From an uncultured Bacteroidota bacterium (GTDB taxonomy: Bacteria; Bacteroidota; Bacteroidia; B-17B0; Aurantibacillaceae), in contig CAIXZI010000658.1 in the NCBI GenBank assembly GCA_903923915.1, positions 1 through 7,374 on the forward strand: a stretch of 7,374 nucleotides of DNA. Reading direction: 5' to 3'. The stretch's first letter is position 1. Each line of letters opens with the position of its first letter. The position numbers and the translations under genes are program-made. The notes under the pieces were generated by a model. It was given only the letters and a program-made list of their open reading frames with translations. It was not told the DNA's origin and made no database searches. Of this stretch, positions 6,292 through 7,374 are shown piece by piece.

Positions 6292-6663
6292 ATGGCTAAA
6301 AATTTTTTACAAAATCCAAGCAAGTTAAGCACCACCGAGTGTTCTAAGAGCTTATTACCTGTACAAGATGCTTTATATGTTTTAAGTGGGAAATGGAAAA
6401 TTCCGATTATTATTGCGCTAATACACGGCAATAAACGTTTTAAAGAGCTACACAGAGAGATAACGGGTATTACAGCCAAAATGCTTTCGAAAGAATTAAA
6501 AGAGTTAGAGGTAAATACACTGGTTACACGCACTGTTTATGATACAATACCTGTAAGTGTAGAATATGAGCTTACTACTTATGGCACTACTTTAAACGAC
6601 GTTATTATGGCCTTACGCGATTGGGGCTTAAAGCATCGTCAAAAAATTAAAGAGAAAAAATAA
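6292..6663 (+). CDS. HxlR-family (DUF24) winged-helix transcriptional regulator
   Basis: A 123-residue DNA-binding protein of typical HxlR length. Landmarks in order: C17, P23-V24, then L31-S-G33-K-W-K36 opening the winged helix, G46-N-K-R49-F-K-E-L53, the recognition-helix region G59-I-T-A-K-M-L-S-K-E-L, L72-E-x-N-x-L-V-x-R80-T-V-Y, P87-V-x-V-E-Y92 and L94-T-x-x-G98 of the wing, and W111-G112 in the C-terminal dimer helix. HxlR proteins are dimeric, and many DUF24 members respond to quinones, aldehydes or thiol oxidants through an N-terminal cysteine. C17 is the only cysteine and sits where such a sensor would be, a few residues before the P-V. The gene is divergent from the two yceI genes, the usual layout for a regulator and its target, so they are the likely regulon together with itself. 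What it senses is inferred only. Confidence 0.93.
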   Translation: MAKNFLQNPSKLSTTECSKSLLPVQDALYVLSGKWKIPIIIALIHGNKRFKELHREITGITAKMLSKELKELEVNTLVTRTVYDTIPVSVEYELTTYGTTLNDVIMALRDWGLKHRQKIKEKK

Positions 6664-6670
6664 AGTTAAA

Positions 6671-6761
6671 GCTTGCGTTAGGGATTGAAGCAGAAATCCT
6701 TTGTTGTAATCAACAAAGATTGGCGCGAAAAGCCCGACGGCAGTAATCTGCCGAAACGCCC
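6671..6761 (+). ncRNA. Compact structured element, probable Bacteroidota ncRNA/dispersed repeat (Flavo-1-like)
   Basis: Starting 7 bases after the HxlR stop, this stretch folds into a closed multi-branch structure. An outer helix pairs GCGTT (6675-6679) with AACGC (6755-6759). Inside it are GGATT/AATCC (6682-6686 with 6695-6699), a perfect 8-bp hairpin CTTTGTTG/CAACAAAG (6699-6706, 6711-6718; the two helices compete for base 6699), a short GGC/GCC helix (6722-6724, 6732-6734) and a perfect 6-bp hairpin CGGCAG/CTGCCG (6738-6743, 6748-6753). Both strong hairpins have a TAAT loop. The landmarks GCGTTAGGGAT, AGCCCGAC and AACGCCC match a small element I recall scattered through Bacteroidota intergenic regions, which I believe corresponds to the Flavo-1 RNA motif; the name comes from memory. 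The strand follows that recalled orientation. No protein is encoded. It is more GC-rich than its surroundings. Confidence 0.55.
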
Positions 6762-6783
6762 ATATTTCGACAAGCTCAATATG
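6761..6783. repeat. Short inverted repeat with TTTCGACAAGCTC core, possible dispersed repeat
   Basis: CATATT (6761-6766) pairs perfectly with AATATG (6778-6783) around an 11-base loop. The core TTTCGACAAGCTC resembles short palindromic or REP-like repeats I recall in many Bacteroidota intergenic regions. It directly follows the structured element and ends 3 bases before the stop of the minus-strand gene at 6787. It could act as a weak terminator for that gene, but it has no T tract. Confidence 0.35.
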
Positions 6784-6786
6784 ACA

Positions 6787-7029
6787 TTAAAGATTTTGCT
6801 TGTAAATTTCTTCACTAATTTCATCCGCAAATTCAGCGTAGCTTAAGAGCAAATCATTTATAAAAACTTTTTCGGGATATTGTTTTGCTTCAATTGTATA
6901 AACAAATCGCTTGCTACCAACTACTTTAATTTCTTCAGCCAAAACGGGAGATGATATTTTAAAATAACTCAGTCCGTTTTTATACTTTCTATATTGCGGA
7001 TATTTTATACTTTCAAGCGAGGAATTCAT
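6787..7029 (-). CDS. Small hypothetical protein, conserved-looking in Bacteroidota
   Basis: An 80-residue soluble protein with no signal peptide, membrane span or cysteine. The N-terminal half contains Y10-P-Q-Y-R-K-Y-K-N-G-L-S-Y-F-K-I, the middle holds V-V-G-S-K-R-F-V-Y-T-I-E-A-K, and the C-terminal part is an acidic amphipathic helix (E-F-A-D-E-I-S-E-E-I-Y). I recall similar Y-R-K-Y...S-F/Y-F-K-I...G-x-K...A-K short proteins in Bacteroidota, always uncharacterised, so it is called real but without a function. The fold is likely small alpha/beta. Its start codon meets that of the divergent nuclease gene, leaving no intergenic space, so its promoter must lie inside the nuclease coding sequence; I found no convincing box there. 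It is convergent with the HxlR gene across the structured element. Confidence 0.75.
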   Translation of the reverse strand: MNSSLESIKYPQYRKYKNGLSYFKISSPVLAEEIKVVGSKRFVYTIEAKQYPEKVFINDLLLSYAEFADEISEEIYKQNL

Positions 7030-7374
7030 GCCTACAAAAATGCCATATTTTTTAGAATTAGTAGCCCAACATATACATAAAAATTACGCGAATGATTTAG
7101 ATTCGCTGTGTGTGGTGCTGCCTAACAAACGTGGTGGTTTATACTTAAAAAAACATTTGGCAGGTATTTTAAATAAGCCGGCATGGATACCGGAAATTAT
7201 TTCGGCAGAAGATTTTGTTGCCAAAATATCTGAATTACCAACGGCTTCAGAGCTTACATTAACTTTTGAGTTGTTTGATACCTATTGCAAAGTAGTAGGG
7301 GCTGAAGCAGTTTCGTTTGAACAATTTTTACGTTGGGCTCCGCAAGTGATGCAGGATTTTAATGAAATTGACAG
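7028..7374 (+). CDS. AddB-like PD-(D/E)XK nuclease family protein, 5' end only
   Basis: The frame is open from the ATG at 7028 to the right edge (115 codons plus two bases), so only the N-terminus is seen. The visible part contains F-L-E-L-V-A-Q-H-I, then V-V-L-P-N-K-R-G-G-L-Y-L-K-K, P-E-I-I-S-A-E-D-F and F-L-R-W-A-P-Q-V-M-Q-D-F-N-E-I-D. These match the N-terminal, helicase-like region of the roughly 900-1000 residue Bacteroidota proteins annotated as PD-(D/E)XK nuclease or AddB-like, which take part in double-strand break end processing. The nuclease motif itself would be at the far C-terminus, outside this window. Two starts are possible. ATG 7028 has a GAGGA run just upstream; ATG 7040 gives M-P-Y-F-L, closer to the usual family start. 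Starting at 7028 makes the codon overlap by two bases with the start of the divergent gene. Confidence 0.85.
   Translation, partial: MPTKMPYFLELVAQHIHKNYANDLDSLCVVLPNKRGGLYLKKHLAGILNKPAWIPEIISAEDFVAKISELPTASELTLTFELFDTYCKVVGAEAVSFEQFLRWAPQVMQDFNEID

Noticed and set aside
6276..6533. Minus-strand open frame of 85 codons opposite the HxlR gene
   Set aside because: It is antisense to a complete HxlR protein and runs into its promoter region; no family features.
6664..6786. Transfer RNA or simple rho-independent terminator at the structured element
   Set aside because: There is no tRNA cloverleaf or anticodon arm, and neither hairpin is followed by a T run, so a tRNA or ordinary terminator does not explain the fold.

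Overview
The window looks like a chromosomal segment of a Bacteroidota bacterium, probably of Chitinophagia/Sphingobacteriia type. It is AT-rich. It carries a large secreted protein with a type IX secretion (T9SS) sorting domain, promoter boxes of the Bacteroidota TAnnTTTG type, few Shine-Dalgarno sites, and an AddB-like PD-(D/E)XK nuclease gene whose N-terminus resembles the version I know from this phylum. There are no tRNA or rRNA genes, no CRISPR array and no insertion sequence.

Layout. (a) 1-1238, minus strand: a probable two-gene operon. A 205-residue membrane-anchored protein with a DUF5819-like motif is followed, with a 17-base overlap, by an HTTM-type (vitamin K carboxylase-like) multipass membrane protein that runs off the left edge. 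(b) 1239-1379: a divergent promoter region. (c) 1380-4925, plus strand: a 1181-residue exported, repeat-rich, probably beta-structured surface protein ending in a T9SS type A sorting domain. (d) 4956-4988: a strong bidirectional terminator between convergent genes. (e) 5010-6135, minus strand: two tandem YceI-family lipid-binding proteins, one predicted cytosolic and one exported. (f) 6136-6291: a divergent control region with an inverted repeat over a promoter box and two 13-bp direct repeats. (g) 6292-6663, plus strand: an HxlR-family regulator. (h) 6671-6786: a compact structured element that I think is a Bacteroidota non-coding RNA or dispersed repeat of the Flavo-1 kind, followed by a short hairpin-forming motif. 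(i) 6787-7029, minus strand: an 80-residue hypothetical protein, divergent from and touching (j) the 5' end of a PD-(D/E)XK nuclease/AddB-like gene that runs off the right edge.

How the parts may work together. The HxlR gene and the two YceI genes form the clearest module. HxlR proteins of the DUF24 type often sense quinones or electrophiles through an N-terminal cysteine, and YceI proteins bind polyisoprenoid-type lipids. The likely picture is a regulator controlling a paired inner and outer isoprenoid-quinone or lipid handling response. The DUF5819-like/HTTM pair is a second small membrane module whose function is not established. I see no clear case for an entirely new system. The best leads are the YceI/HxlR control region, the structured element at 6671-6761, and the roughly 31-residue repeats in the T9SS substrate.
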